Counted from the first letter of the stretch, positions 29,763-38,531 are shown. The stretch: DNA of 64,000 nucleotides from Prevotella sp. oral taxon 376 (GCF_003043945.1 NZ_PYXG01000001.1:806001-870000), one strand, 5' to 3'. Program-made: numbers and translations. Notes: generated from the letters alone by a model not told the origin.

Positions 29763-30362
29763 TTAGTTTTGAATAAATGTGAAGAATAATATCACTAGGT
29801 ATTTTTGCAGATTGGAGCGCAGAAGTGCTAGTGCATGCTTGATATGATACTTCACGGTATTGATGGAAATGCCTAGCTCGGAGGCAATCTCTTCGTTCTT
29901 CTTGCCTTCGAATCGGCTGAGCCAGAACACCTTGCGACATTCATTCGGGAGCCGGTTGATGGCATTCATGATCTGTTCTTCTAGCTCTTTCTCTAGCAGT
30001 TTGCCTAGAGGATAGTCGTCGTGGCTGATATATTGAACAAAGGGTAATTGGGAAATTCCCACTTCTCCGGTAACCTTTTCTTTCTGCGACAACTGCGATT
30101 TCAGGTAGTCAAGGCATCTGTTCCTAATGCTTTTGACAAGATAGCTTCGCAGCGAGGTCGTAATTTGGAGGTTGGAGCGAATCTCCCAAAGGTGGAATAT
30201 GACATCGTTGACGATCGTTTCTGCAAGGAAATCGTCTTTTACATATTGGTTGGCAATGTGGCAGAGGACGGCATAATGCTTTTCATACAGCATCCTGTAT
30301 GCCTTTTCGTTGCCCTCCATGAGTTGCTGAATGATTAATTCCTCTGTCCGTTCCACAACCAA
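29763..30362 (-). CDS. ECF-type RNA polymerase sigma factor (FecI-like)
   Basis: 199 residues. Sigma region 2 lies at ~25-90 (YEKHYAVLCHIANQYV...RSYLVKSIRNRCLDYLK). Region 4 lies at ~125-185, with a helix-turn-helix (KNEEIASELGISINTVKYHIKHAL). With the FecR protein encoded 65 bp downstream and the STN-bearing SusC, it should activate the utilisation locus when substrate is transported. A TATCTTTG box lies at 30481-30488, about 120 bp upstream. Confidence 0.95.
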   Translation of the reverse strand: MVVERTEELIIQQLMEGNEKAYRMLYEKHYAVLCHIANQYVKDDFLAETIVNDVIFHLWEIRSNLQITTSLRSYLVKSIRNRCLDYLKSQLSQKEKVTGEVGISQLPFVQYISHDDYPLGKLLEKELEEQIMNAINRLPNECRKVFWLSRFEGKKNEEIASELGISINTVKYHIKHALALLRSNLQKYLVILFFTFIQN

Positions 30363-30480
30363 TGACTATTTGGATTTTATACTGAGTAGGTTTTTAATGG
30401 TTTTCTGCAATCGTTTGCCTTGAAGAAGGCGTTGGCTCTTGTTCTCTGGCACTCTTGTCTTTTTTTAACCATATATATTA

Positions 30481-30488
30481 CAAAGATA
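30481..30488 (-). promoter_or_regulatory. -7 box for the ECF sigma gene
   Basis: TATCTTTG on the minus strand, an exact TAnnTTTG. No convincing -33 element at 19-21 bp. Confidence 0.4.
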
Positions 30489-30754
30489 TTAAAAAATAGT
30501 GCTCTCTCCATTCCTTTTAAAGGATTTTAACACGCAGACGCTTTGAATATCAGTTGGATTCCTGTACTTTTATGCTGAATGATCATCTTCCTGCAGGAAC
30601 ATTCTTACATGCGAATGGAGGAAGAGTAAGAATTGGATAGAGTGGCAAATTCTGTGGTCTGACCATAGCGTCGACCTCTTTCTAGGAAGCTTTGAGCTAG
30701 AGGAGCGAGAAGTGGAGTGGGCCTAATAAAAAGGCAGCAGCCATCTTTCGTCGC

Positions 30755-30820
30755 ATTACACGCCGTTTGTAATCACATTACACACCGTGTGTAATGCCGT
30801 TACACGCCGTTTGTAACAAG
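30755..30820. repeat. 66-bp array D: three 19-bp palindromes with 3-bp spacers
   Basis: Units start at 30755, 30777 and 30799: ATTACACGCCGTTTGTAAT, ATTACACACCGTGTGTAAT and GTTACACGCCGTTTGTAAC, spacers CAC, GCC and AAG. It is the cleanest of the five arrays. The outer base of unit 3 is changed from A...T to G...C on both arms, preserving the dyad. Confidence 0.92.
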
Positions 30821-30870
30821 ACTGGATGATGACTGCCGCCTTTCTGTTGGCAGTAGCAGGCTTTCCTGTT

Positions 30871-32247
30871 TTATAGGTTTCCGATCTTTGGGAGCTTCTT
30901 TAGTGCGTCAGCAATGGCCTCGTCGCTAGGCGTAATGTCGGCCATTGTGCCTTCGTTGTACTGTTCGTAGGCTTTCAGATCGAAGTATCCGGTACCGGTG
31001 AGGTTGAAGACGATGGTCTTCTCTTCTCCACTAAGCTTGCACTTCAGAGCCTCGTCGATGGCTACGCGAATTGCGTGGCTCGATTCAGGAGCGGGCAGGA
31101 TGCCCTCGGTGCGGGCAAATTGCTGAGCCGCTTCAAAGACCGGTGTCTGTTCTACGGTGCAGGCTTCGAAGAGTCCGTCGTGATAGAGTTGTGCGAGGAC
31201 TGGGCTGATTCCATGGAAGCGGAGTCCTCCGGCATGGTTGGCCGAGGGGATGAACTGGCTTCCCAGGGTGTACATCTTGGCGAGGGGGCAGATCATGCCT
31301 GTGTCGCAGAAATCGTAGGCAAACTTACCACGAGTGAAACTCGGACATGATGCAGGCTCCACGCCGATGATGCGATAGTCAGCCTCTCCGCGGAGCATTT
31401 CACCAAGGAATGGGGCTGCGAAGCCTCCGAGGTTAGAGCCTCCACCTGCACAGCCGATGAGGATATCGGGCTTTATGTCGTATTTCTTCAGCGCTGCTTG
31501 TGTCTCTAGACCAATGATGCTCTGGTGGAGCACCACTTGGTTGAGTACTGAGCCGAGCACATAGCGGTAGCCGGGAGTCTTCAAGGCCGTTTCCACAGCC
31601 TCTGAGATGGCACAGCCGAGCGACCCGCTGGTTCCTGGGTGATCGGCAAGAATCTTGCGCCCCACCTCTGTGCTTAGGCTTGGAGACGGCGTTACGGTGG
31701 CTCCGTAGGTGCGCATCACCTCGCGGCGAAAGGGTTTCTGCTCATACGACACCTTCACCATGAACACCTTGCAGTCGAGTCCGAAGTAGGCGCAGGCCAT
31801 ACTTAGGGCGGTGCCCCACTGTCCGGCACCCGTCTCGGTGGTTACTCCCTTCAATCCTTGAGCCTTTGCGTAGTAGGCCTGAGCAATGGAGGAGTTGAGC
31901 TTATGGGAACCACTGGTGTTGTTTCCCTCAAACTTATAGTATATTTTTGCTGGCGTACCGAGAGCTCTTTCGAGGAAATAAGCTCTGACCAGAGGCGACG
32001 GACGATACATTTTATAGAACTCCTGTACCGGCTCTGGAATGTCAAACCAAGCGGTGTCGTTGTCCAATTCCTGACGGTTGAGCTCTTCGCAGAAGATGGG
32101 GTTCATGTCTTCCGCGGTAAGAGGATGGCCGTCGGATGGACTGATGAGTGGTGCCGGCTTGGTCTTCATGTCGGCTCTTACATTATACCATTGCGTCGGA
32201 ATCTCATCCTCGTGCAGGTAAATCTTGTAGGGAATTTTCTTTTCCAT
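30871..32247 (-). CDS. TrpB2-type tryptophan synthase beta chain
   Basis: 458 residues, longer than standalone TrpB and opening MEKKIPYKIYLHEDEIPTQWYN, characteristic of the TrpB2 (TrpB-like) subfamily. The pyridoxal-phosphate lysine is Lys116 in GSHKLNSS. The Gly-rich phosphate loop is CAGGGSNLGG. These enzymes condense indole with serine and often act without a dedicated alpha subunit, possibly to salvage free indole. It lies 63 bp after metY on the same strand, so shared transcription is possible. Confidence 0.92.
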   Translation of the reverse strand: MEKKIPYKIYLHEDEIPTQWYNVRADMKTKPAPLISPSDGHPLTAEDMNPIFCEELNRQELDNDTAWFDIPEPVQEFYKMYRPSPLVRAYFLERALGTPAKIYYKFEGNNTSGSHKLNSSIAQAYYAKAQGLKGVTTETGAGQWGTALSMACAYFGLDCKVFMVKVSYEQKPFRREVMRTYGATVTPSPSLSTEVGRKILADHPGTSGSLGCAISEAVETALKTPGYRYVLGSVLNQVVLHQSIIGLETQAALKKYDIKPDILIGCAGGGSNLGGFAAPFLGEMLRGEADYRIIGVEPASCPSFTRGKFAYDFCDTGMICPLAKMYTLGSQFIPSANHAGGLRFHGISPVLAQLYHDGLFEACTVEQTPVFEAAQQFARTEGILPAPESSHAIRVAIDEALKCKLSGEEKTIVFNLTGTGYFDLKAYEQYNEGTMADITPSDEAIADALKKLPKIGNL

Positions 32248-32310
32248 GATTCTTGCTTCTATATTCTTTTATGGTTAAGGTATGTCGGTCGCGCGGTTTG
32301 CGTGGCTTGC

Positions 32311-33588
32311 TTATATCTTTTTCAGGGCTTGTTCGAGGTCCTCGATGATGTCGTCTACGTTCTCAATACCTATCGACAGGCGTATGAGATCGGCTGCGAT
32401 GCCTGCCTCGCGGAGTTGTTCTTCGCTCAATTGCCGATGGGTATGGCTGGCTGGATGCAGCACGCAGGTGCGGGCATCGGCCACATGAGTGGCGATAGAG
32501 ATGAACTCCAGGCCGTCCATGAAGCGGTTGGCTTCTTCTCGAGTGCCCTTCAGACCAAAGGCGATGACGCCGCACGAGCCGTCAGGCAGGTATTTCTGTC
32601 CAAGCAGGTAGTATTTGTTGGAGGGTAGTCCGCAGTAGTTCACCCATTCCACCTTGGGGTTTTTCTCAAGCCATTCGGCCACTTTCTGGGCGTTCGCACA
32701 ATGTTGCCTCATGCGCAGGGCGAGCGTTTCAAGGCCTAGGTTGAGGATATAGGCGTTCATCGGAGCTGACATGCTGCCGAGGTCGCGCATCAGTTGGCTC
32801 ACAAGCTTAGTGCTGTAGGCCAACTTCCCGAACGCCTTGGTATAGGTGAGTCCGTGGTAGCTAGCATCGGGAGTGGTGAGTCCTGGGAACTTTTCTGCAT
32901 GGGTATCCCAATCAAAATTGCCGGAATCTACAATCACGCCACCTACCTGCGCGGAGTGTCCATCCATATATTTTGTGGTGGAATGGGTAACGATGTCGCA
33001 TCCCCATTCAAATGGGCGACAGTTGATAGGAGTAGCAAAGGTGTTGTCAACAATTAGCGGAACGCCGTGCTTATGGGCCATCTTGGCAAACCGTTCGATG
33101 TCGAGGACTTGGCAACCGGGGTTTGAAATCGTCTCACCAAAGAAGCATTTTGTGTTGGGGCGGAAGGCTGCTTCTATTTGATCGTCGTCCCATTCTGGGT
33201 CTATGAACGTGCATTCGATGCCCAACTTCTTCATGGTTACACCGAAGAGGTTGAAGGTTCCGCCATAGATATTGTTGGAAGTGATGAAGTGGTCGCCGGC
33301 TTCGCAGATGTTGAATACGGCATAGAAATTGGCAGCCTGTCCGCTCGAAGTAAGCAATCCACCGATTCCGCCTTCAAGGGCGGCGATCTTTTTAGCTACG
33401 TTATCACAGGAGGGATTGGCCAAGCGGGTGTAGAAGTAGCCGCTATCTTGTAAGTCGAAGAGGCGTGCCATTTGCTCGCTGGTATCGTATTTGAACGTGG
33501 TGCTTTGGATGATGGGCATCTGCTGTGGCTCTCCCTTTTGCGGCTTATAACCTCCGTGGATGCATAGAGTCTCGAGATTCTTTTTCAT
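32311..33588 (-). CDS. metY: O-acetylhomoserine sulfhydrylase
   Basis: 425 residues of the Cys/Met metabolism PLP-dependent family. The cofactor lysine is Lys206 in THSTTKYMDGH. Other family motifs are YFYTRLANPSCD and SSGQAANFYA. Length and sequence fit MetY, which makes homocysteine directly from O-acetylhomoserine and sulfide in the cytoplasm. Related gamma-synthases are the alternative. Its start overlaps the stop of the DUF488 gene by four bases, so the two are translationally coupled. Confidence 0.9.
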   Translation of the reverse strand: MKKNLETLCIHGGYKPQKGEPQQMPIIQSTTFKYDTSEQMARLFDLQDSGYFYTRLANPSCDNVAKKIAALEGGIGGLLTSSGQAANFYAVFNICEAGDHFITSNNIYGGTFNLFGVTMKKLGIECTFIDPEWDDDQIEAAFRPNTKCFFGETISNPGCQVLDIERFAKMAHKHGVPLIVDNTFATPINCRPFEWGCDIVTHSTTKYMDGHSAQVGGVIVDSGNFDWDTHAEKFPGLTTPDASYHGLTYTKAFGKLAYSTKLVSQLMRDLGSMSAPMNAYILNLGLETLALRMRQHCANAQKVAEWLEKNPKVEWVNYCGLPSNKYYLLGQKYLPDGSCGVIAFGLKGTREEANRFMDGLEFISIATHVADARTCVLHPASHTHRQLSEEQLREAGIAADLIRLSIGIENVDDIIEDLEQALKKI

Positions 33589-33983
33589 TTATTTTCCTGT
33601 TTGTTGATACGTTCTTGATGACAAAGGTGTTCTAGAATCCATCGTTGTAGTATGACGGCATGGTTGCAGACAGGGCTCTTGGCACCAAAGACGAGGGTTA
33701 CGTTGCCCTCTTTCAGCAACTCGCCTATATGTTGGGCAAAGAGCGGGGCTGCGGGATTGGCATCCAGCTCCCTTGTATAGCCTTCGGAAAATCTACTGAA
33801 GTTTTCTTCCTTGTGCCCAAACCATTTTCGGAGATCCGATGTTGGGGCGATTTCTCTGTGCCATTCGTCTACTGCAGCCTTGTCTTTGCTGAGACCTCGC
33901 GGCCAAAGCCGGTCTATGAGGATGCGATATCCATCGGTATTCCCAGCGGCAGAGTAAGCTCGTTTGATAAGTAATTGATTCAT
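33585..33983 (-). CDS. DUF488 family protein
   Basis: 132 residues, soluble. The conserved ILIDRLWPRGLSKDKAAVDEW and LRKWFGHKEENFSRFSEGY segments identify DUF488 proteins, small cytoplasmic proteins without an agreed function. It is the first gene of a likely DUF488-metY(-TrpB2) transcription unit. Confidence 0.88.
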   Translation of the reverse strand: MNQLLIKRAYSAAGNTDGYRILIDRLWPRGLSKDKAAVDEWHREIAPTSDLRKWFGHKEENFSRFSEGYTRELDANPAAPLFAQHIGELLKEGNVTLVFGAKSPVCNHAVILQRWILEHLCHQERINKQENK

Positions 33984-34016
33984 CTAAAATACATGCGTCT
34001 ACCTGTCGAATTCATG

Positions 34017-34047
34017 CAAAAGTACATAGATTAATTGAAATGGGCAA
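34017..34047 (-). promoter_or_regulatory. Promoter of the DUF488-metY unit
   Basis: Minus strand TACTTTTG (34017-34024), matching TAnnTTTG, with a TTG about 20 bp upstream (34045-34047). The predicted leader is under 30 nt, too short for a riboswitch, and no S-box-like structure was seen. Confidence 0.5.
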
Positions 34048-34200
34048 TTTTTGGGGAGGGAATATGTGTCTCAGATCTTGTCCTTTCCTGTTTTTATTTA
34101 TTTATGAGGAGACTTCCCTTTGCTAGGAACTCATCATCTCATTGGTCTTTGAAGTGAAAACGGGCTGAAATTGGGCTCTCATTGTAGGCTTTGCCAGAGG

Positions 34201-34920
34201 TTATACTTGTGCCTTGTCGTCAATGTTGTCTGCGGCAATCTCTTCTACGCCTCGCTTGACATCTCCCTCATAAGTAACGAAATAAAATCCTTTGCGAGGT
34301 GTCCATTCCATGCAGAACAGGTCAGCGGGACTCTCGAAGCCGTTGCGTTTGATCGTACGTAGCACCCATGCTTGCGATCGGTTGCATTGGGCGAGGCTGC
34401 TCTCTATGATTTCACCATTGTTTACAAGCAGGAAAGAGTTCGTCGCTTCTCCAGGTGAAAGTACCGTAACGGCTCCGTTCGCCTCAAACAGAACATCTTC
34501 TACATCAAACATGGAGAATACCCCTTTCTGCCTTAGAAGCAACCGAAACTGCTCCATTTCAAGGCTGTTTCGCTTGAAGTTATTGAAGTTAATGACACCG
34601 CCTTTTACAAGGAATACGCTCTCTCCCTTGATAAGATGGCGCAGTCGGGCAGATCGCATGGCAAAGCGTACAAGCATATTGAAGGCTGTCCAAACTGCCA
34701 AAGCAAAAAGAAGGTGTCCTGTGGACATGTCCGGATTATAAAGCACGCCACCGACCAAAGCACCAATCACGAACGCGCTTACGGTGTCGAGCGGCGAAAT
34801 CTGCCCCATTTGTGCCTTACCTGTTATGCGCAGGAAGGCCAGGATGCCAATCATACCCGTGATAAGTTTCAGGGCAATGCCGAAATAAGGCTCTAATGAA
34901 GCTATTACCATCTTTATCAA
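34201..34920 (-). CDS. DUF421/YetF-family membrane protein
   Basis: 239 residues. The N-terminal ~85 residues contain three membrane segments, with the family motifs FLRITGKAQMGQISPLDTV and GALVGG. The remainder is the soluble DUF421/YcaP-like domain. Function in the family is not established; the bulk of the protein faces the cytoplasm. A TATTTTTG box lies at 34940-34947. It appears monocistronic. Confidence 0.88.
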   Translation of the reverse strand: MIKMVIASLEPYFGIALKLITGMIGILAFLRITGKAQMGQISPLDTVSAFVIGALVGGVLYNPDMSTGHLLFALAVWTAFNMLVRFAMRSARLRHLIKGESVFLVKGGVINFNNFKRNSLEMEQFRLLLRQKGVFSMFDVEDVLFEANGAVTVLSPGEATNSFLLVNNGEIIESSLAQCNRSQAWVLRTIKRNGFESPADLFCMEWTPRKGFYFVTYEGDVKRGVEEIAADNIDDKAQV

Positions 34921-34939
34921 AGATTTATATTCTGTGCTG

Positions 34940-34947
34940 CAAAAATA
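34940..34947 (-). promoter_or_regulatory. -7 box for the DUF421 gene
   Basis: TATTTTTG on the minus strand, 20 bp before the ATG at 34920. No clear -33 element. Confidence 0.35.
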
Positions 34948-35058
34948 GTGCTTTTTTCTGATATATACTAAGGTTTAAACAGAAAATAACTATTGATCTG
35001 TTATCTTTCATTCGCTAAGAATCCTTTTTCGAAATAGATAAAAAAAGAATGAAGTTTC

Positions 35059-35089
35059 TTTGCTCTTTATAAAATAATGTATAAATTTG
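35059..35089 (+). promoter_or_regulatory. Promoter with long leader for the coiled-coil protein
   Basis: TTTG (35059-35062), 19 bp, TAAATTTG (35082-35089): a full consensus promoter. The predicted start near 35097 leaves about 180 nt before the ATG at 35277. Confidence 0.7.
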
Positions 35090-35276
35090 CAGCGGATTAT
35101 CGTTTGAACGAAGACGGAAGAGTCCATTTTCTAGGTACGGGCTCGCGGTTTCCGCTGAAGTGCAAAACTTGTTTGGTAGGAGGAAGAGCCCTTGGTGTGA
35201 ATCTTGAAAAAAAGAATTGCTCGTATTATAGAAAAAGATTGTATATATTTTCATTATTAATTAAATTAGTAGAAGT

Positions 35277-35693
35277 ATGAAAAGATTGTTCTTAATTGGA
35301 ATGATGGTATTATCGGCCGCTGCTGCTTTCTCTCAGAATGCAGCTACGGTTAGCAACCTGAAGGAACGGCAGAAGGCGCTGGCCTTAGCCTCTAAGTTGA
35401 ATAAACTGCAGCTCGATTATGAGAAAAAGAAAGCAGAACACAATGCACTCATTGAAAAAGTTGCCGCTCTCAACGCTGAGGCAGACATAACCGCGACGAA
35501 TTTCAACACATCGGATGCGGCCGGAACGGTGAAAGATGTGAAGAGTACTGTTAAGAAGCTAAAGGCTGCTAAGGCTGCCAATAAGAAGCTGGCTAAGAGT
35601 CAGAAGACTCTGAACAAGATGGAAAAGGGCATCGTTAAGCTTCAGGATCAGATCGGTGATTTAGACAAGAAAGTTCGCTTCGTTGACCAATAA
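35277..35693 (+). CDS. Small secreted coiled-coil protein, function unknown
   Basis: 138 residues: signal peptide 1-20 (ending AAAAFSQ), then an almost wholly helical, Lys/Ala/Leu-rich chain with heptad-like spacing over residues ~25-135, interrupted around ATNFNTSDAAG. No enzyme motif. Probably a periplasmic or surface structural protein. It has its own strong promoter and a strong terminator right after it, so it is transcribed alone and perhaps abundantly. Confidence 0.75.
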   Translation: MKRLFLIGMMVLSAAAAFSQNAATVSNLKERQKALALASKLNKLQLDYEKKKAEHNALIEKVAALNAEADITATNFNTSDAAGTVKDVKSTVKKLKAAKAANKKLAKSQKTLNKMEKGIVKLQDQIGDLDKKVRFVDQ

Positions 35694-35713
35694 TACTCAA
35701 TAGACAGCTTAAA

Positions 35714-35752
35714 AAATATCGGGGGCATATCATCGTATGCCCCCGATATTTT
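35714..35752 (+). terminator. Intrinsic terminator after the coiled-coil protein
   Basis: Perfect 16-bp stem (arms 35714-35729 and 35736-35751, core ATCGGGGGCATA / TATGCCCCCGAT) with a 6-nt loop, ending in TTTT. Flanking A's make it potentially bidirectional. Confidence 0.9.
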
Positions 35753-35805
35753 AGCAATTCTTTATCTAAGCGTGCTTCATATACCTTTTAAGAAATCGAA
35801 ATACA

Positions 35806-36588
35806 ATGGCAAAGAAGATACTTTTTTTATTATTAGCCTTTTCGTTTCATCTCTCGATACATTCGCAAATGCTTTTTTCTGAGAATCTTACGATGGATAT
35901 AGACAGTACGAAAACGATACAAGGATCTCTGCTGCCCGTATTAGATTTCAAGACAGAGAAGGAGAATATACTCACGCTTAAGAATACAACCAATCTAAAT
36001 TTGTTGATTAAACGCAGAAGGGTTATCAACCTAATTAACAAATTGGAGTTCTCTACCTATGGCAAGAAGATAACTGTGAGTGGAGGATATGTACATGCCG
36101 AATACCGATACTTGTTGCATCAGGTCTTTGAAATTTACCCTTATGCAGAGTCGCAATGGGCAGAGAGTCGAGGCATGGAGTATAAGATTTCTGCCGGATT
36201 GCAATCGCGTTATCGGATCATAAACAAAGAAAAGCTCCTCATGTTTGCGGCAGTTGGATTGTTCTATGAATTTGAGAAGTGGGAAGATCCCACACCCAGC
36301 CCGGTTGATTTACATGCTTATAGTCGTAGTATCAAGAGTCATTTTTCGGTTAGTATGAAGCATCACATCGGCGATCATTGGGCATTAACAACGACCGCCA
36401 TTCATCAAGCGAAGCCCGACAGCTACTTTAAGAAGGCGCGATTCGGGGGCGCTGTCGACCTAAAATATAACATCACGCCTACAATTGGTGTAAATGGAGC
36501 CTATCGTCTAGTCTATGATACCGATCCAATAGTTCCCATAAGGAAAACATATACCACGATCGAAGCAGGTCTTGCAGTCTCTTTTTAA
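35806..36588 (+). CDS. Outer-membrane beta-barrel-like protein (DUF481-like)
   Basis: 260 residues with a signal peptide (1-20, ending HSQ). The rest alternates hydrophobic and polar residues in short strands separated by turns and ends in ...IEAGLAVSF, with a terminal Phe as in outer-membrane barrels. It resembles the DUF481/porin-like small barrels of Bacteroidota but I do not assign a specific family with certainty. Follows a terminator, so it is probably transcribed separately. Confidence 0.65.
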   Translation: MAKKILFLLLAFSFHLSIHSQMLFSENLTMDIDSTKTIQGSLLPVLDFKTEKENILTLKNTTNLNLLIKRRRVINLINKLEFSTYGKKITVSGGYVHAEYRYLLHQVFEIYPYAESQWAESRGMEYKISAGLQSRYRIINKEKLLMFAAVGLFYEFEKWEDPTPSPVDLHAYSRSIKSHFSVSMKHHIGDHWALTTTAIHQAKPDSYFKKARFGGAVDLKYNITPTIGVNGAYRLVYDTDPIVPIRKTYTTIEAGLAVSF

Positions 36589-37003
36589 ATAGCTCTAGGC
36601 CTTCTCGCGTAGCTAGGAATATATATGCAGGCCAGACCTTCGAGCTAACTTTTTATCGGCATTTTTACTGCATCGACCGGCGAGATATAAGAGTTGAGTC
36701 TCTTGAAAGTTTTTTAATGGATTGCATTGAGTTTCGGAAAGGAATTCTGTCAGCGATCCCCTCAAAGTAAGAAGGTATTAGAGCGATTGAATGTGAGGAT
36801 GTCTAGGAGAAGATGCGTGCTGCCAATAGGTTTATGGCAAACGATTTCTCCAGTATTTGTAAATGTGATCATATAGAGACAAGCACATCATCCGTCTGCC
36901 TTTGTGCTTCTTGCTCTCTTTTAATTCTATTAAAATTAGTAAATTTCCCCTTTTTGTTGAAAGATTAGGTTACCTTTGCAATCTGAAGTGATAGACTGAT
37001 AAA
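36589..37003. other. 415-bp intergenic region, mostly featureless
   Basis: No coding sequence or strong hairpin was seen. The only signal is TACCTTTG at 36971-36978, a -7 box 26 bp before the next ATG. Confidence 0.6.
36971..36978 (+). promoter_or_regulatory. -7 box of the GH3-auxin-like operon
   Basis: TACCTTTG, exact TAnnTTTG match, shortly upstream of the ATG at 37004; no TTTG at standard spacing. Confidence 0.45.
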
Positions 37004-38512
37004 ATGAGTTTGACAAGCATAGCGGGCAGGTTTTTCCGGCCCAGGCAGAAAGAGTTGGAACGACATATCGACCATGCAGAGGAAATGCAAGGGGAGGTGT
37101 TGAGATACCTTCTTAACAGAGCCGAGGGAACGGAATACGGGCGAAACCATCTTTTCGGAGCGATGAAAGGATATGAGGATTTCGTGCGCAACGTGCCCGT
37201 GAACACCTACGAGGAGCTAAAGAGCGACATCGATCGCATGCGCCATGGCGAGCGTGATGTGCTTTGGCCAGGACAGGTAACCTGGTTTGCTAAGAGCTCG
37301 GGCACTACCAACGACAAGTCGAAGTTCATCCCCGTATCGCGCGAGGGGCTTCAGAACATCCATTATCAGGGCGGAAAGGATGTAGTAGCCCTGTATTTGA
37401 GAAACCACCCAGCAAGTCGTATCTTCGACGGAAAGAGCCTCATTTTAGGCGGAAGCCATTCGCCGAACTACAACCTGCATGGCTCGTTGGTGGGAGACTT
37501 GAGTGCCATTCTCATCGAGAACATCAATCCGCTGGCCAACTTGGCCCGTGTCCCCAAGAAGTCGACGGCCCTGCTTTCCGACTTTGAGGTGAAGCGCGAC
37601 CGCATCGCACAAGAGACGATGGGCAAAAATGTTACCACCCTGTCGGGCGTTCCTTCGTGGATGCTCAGCGTGCTGGTGCGTGTGCTGGAGCTTTCCGGCA
37701 AGCAGCGTCTGGAGGAAGTGTGGCCCAACCTGGAGGTGTTCTGGCACGGCGGCATCGCTTTCACGCCCTACCGCCGGCAGTATGAGCAGCTCATCACCTC
37801 GCCACACATGCACTATATGGAGACCTACAATGCCTCGGAGGGATTCTTCGGCATACAAAGCGACCCGGCGGACAAGAGTATGCTCTTGATGCTTGACTAT
37901 GGCGTCTTCTATGAATTCATCCCGATGGACGAATACGGGACGGATAACCCCACTGTCATTCCTATCTCTGGCGTGGAAATAGGGAGGAATTACGCCATGC
38001 TCATATCCACCTCTTGTGGTCTCTGGCGCTATCTGATCGGCGACACAGTGCAGTTCACTTCCGTCAATCCTTATAAGTTCATCATTACGGGTCGTACCAA
38101 ATACTTCATCAATGCCTTTGGAGAAGAGCTGATCATGGACAATGCCGAGAAGGCGCTGGCCTATGCCTGTGAGCAAACAGGAGCAGAGGTGAGGGAATAC
38201 ACGGCCGCTCCCGTGTATATGGATGCCGATGCTAAGTGCCGCCACCAATGGCTCGTGGAGTTTGCCAAGGAACCTGCCGACCTGCAGGAATTCTCTGATC
38301 TGCTCGACCGGAAGCTGCAGGAAATCAACAGCGACTATGAGGCCAAGCGATCGCACGACATCACTCTGCAGCCTCTGGAACTCATCAAGGCGCGGCCAGG
38401 ACTCTTCGACGACTGGCTCAAATCGAAAGGAAAGCTTGGCGGACAGCATAAGGTTCCGCGCCTCGGCAACTCTCGGAAGAATATCGAAGAGCTGTTGGCA
38501 ATGAACAAATAA
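37004..38512 (+). CDS. GH3 auxin-responsive-promoter-family adenylating enzyme
   Basis: 502 residues, soluble. The sequence is full-length for the plant-type GH3 superfamily found in many Bacteroidota (unrelated to glycosidase family 3). The SSGTTNDKSKFIPVS loop is the ATP phosphate-binding motif, with YNASEGFFGIQ and GRTKYFINAFGEELI further on. Family members adenylate a carboxylic acid and couple it to an amino acid; bacterial substrates are mostly unknown. The next gene, a lipoprotein, begins 20 bp downstream. Confidence 0.88.
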   Translation: MSLTSIAGRFFRPRQKELERHIDHAEEMQGEVLRYLLNRAEGTEYGRNHLFGAMKGYEDFVRNVPVNTYEELKSDIDRMRHGERDVLWPGQVTWFAKSSGTTNDKSKFIPVSREGLQNIHYQGGKDVVALYLRNHPASRIFDGKSLILGGSHSPNYNLHGSLVGDLSAILIENINPLANLARVPKKSTALLSDFEVKRDRIAQETMGKNVTTLSGVPSWMLSVLVRVLELSGKQRLEEVWPNLEVFWHGGIAFTPYRRQYEQLITSPHMHYMETYNASEGFFGIQSDPADKSMLLMLDYGVFYEFIPMDEYGTDNPTVIPISGVEIGRNYAMLISTSCGLWRYLIGDTVQFTSVNPYKFIITGRTKYFINAFGEELIMDNAEKALAYACEQTGAEVREYTAAPVYMDADAKCRHQWLVEFAKEPADLQEFSDLLDRKLQEINSDYEAKRSHDITLQPLELIKARPGLFDDWLKSKGKLGGQHKVPRLGNSRKNIEELLAMNK

Positions 38513-38531
38513 TGCCTTTCACAAGAACAAG

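Larger units (their letters stand above)
30363..30870. other. 508-bp intergenic region upstream of the ECF sigma gene
   Basis: Holds the -7-like box at 30481 (minus strand), a CCTTTTAAAGG palindrome near 30513-30523, and repeat array D at 30755-30820, followed by the 3' end of the TrpB2 gene. No plausible coding sequence was seen. Confidence 0.65.
34921..35276. other. 356-bp intergenic region between divergent genes
   Basis: Contains a -7-like box for the DUF421 gene (minus, 34940-34947) and a complete plus-strand promoter at 35059-35089, followed by about 180 bp of untranslated leader before the small secreted protein at 35277. The 67-codon open frame starting at 35077 begins upstream of the predicted transcription start, so I do not call it a gene. 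Confidence 0.6.

Noticed and set aside
29698-29940. N-terminal extension of FecR
   Set aside because: Overlaps the ECF sigma gene; MKETINHIDDLI at 29697 fits the family.
30755-30820. CRISPR-like repeats
   Set aside because: Units are contiguous 22-bp palindromes with 3-bp spacers and only three copies; there are no unique spacers and no cas genes.
33984-34200. SAM riboswitch upstream of the metY unit
   Set aside because: Predicted leader is under 30 nt and no S-box-like helices were found.
35077-35280. 67-codon open frame before the coiled-coil protein
   Set aside because: Its ATG lies upstream of the predicted transcription start and inside the promoter.
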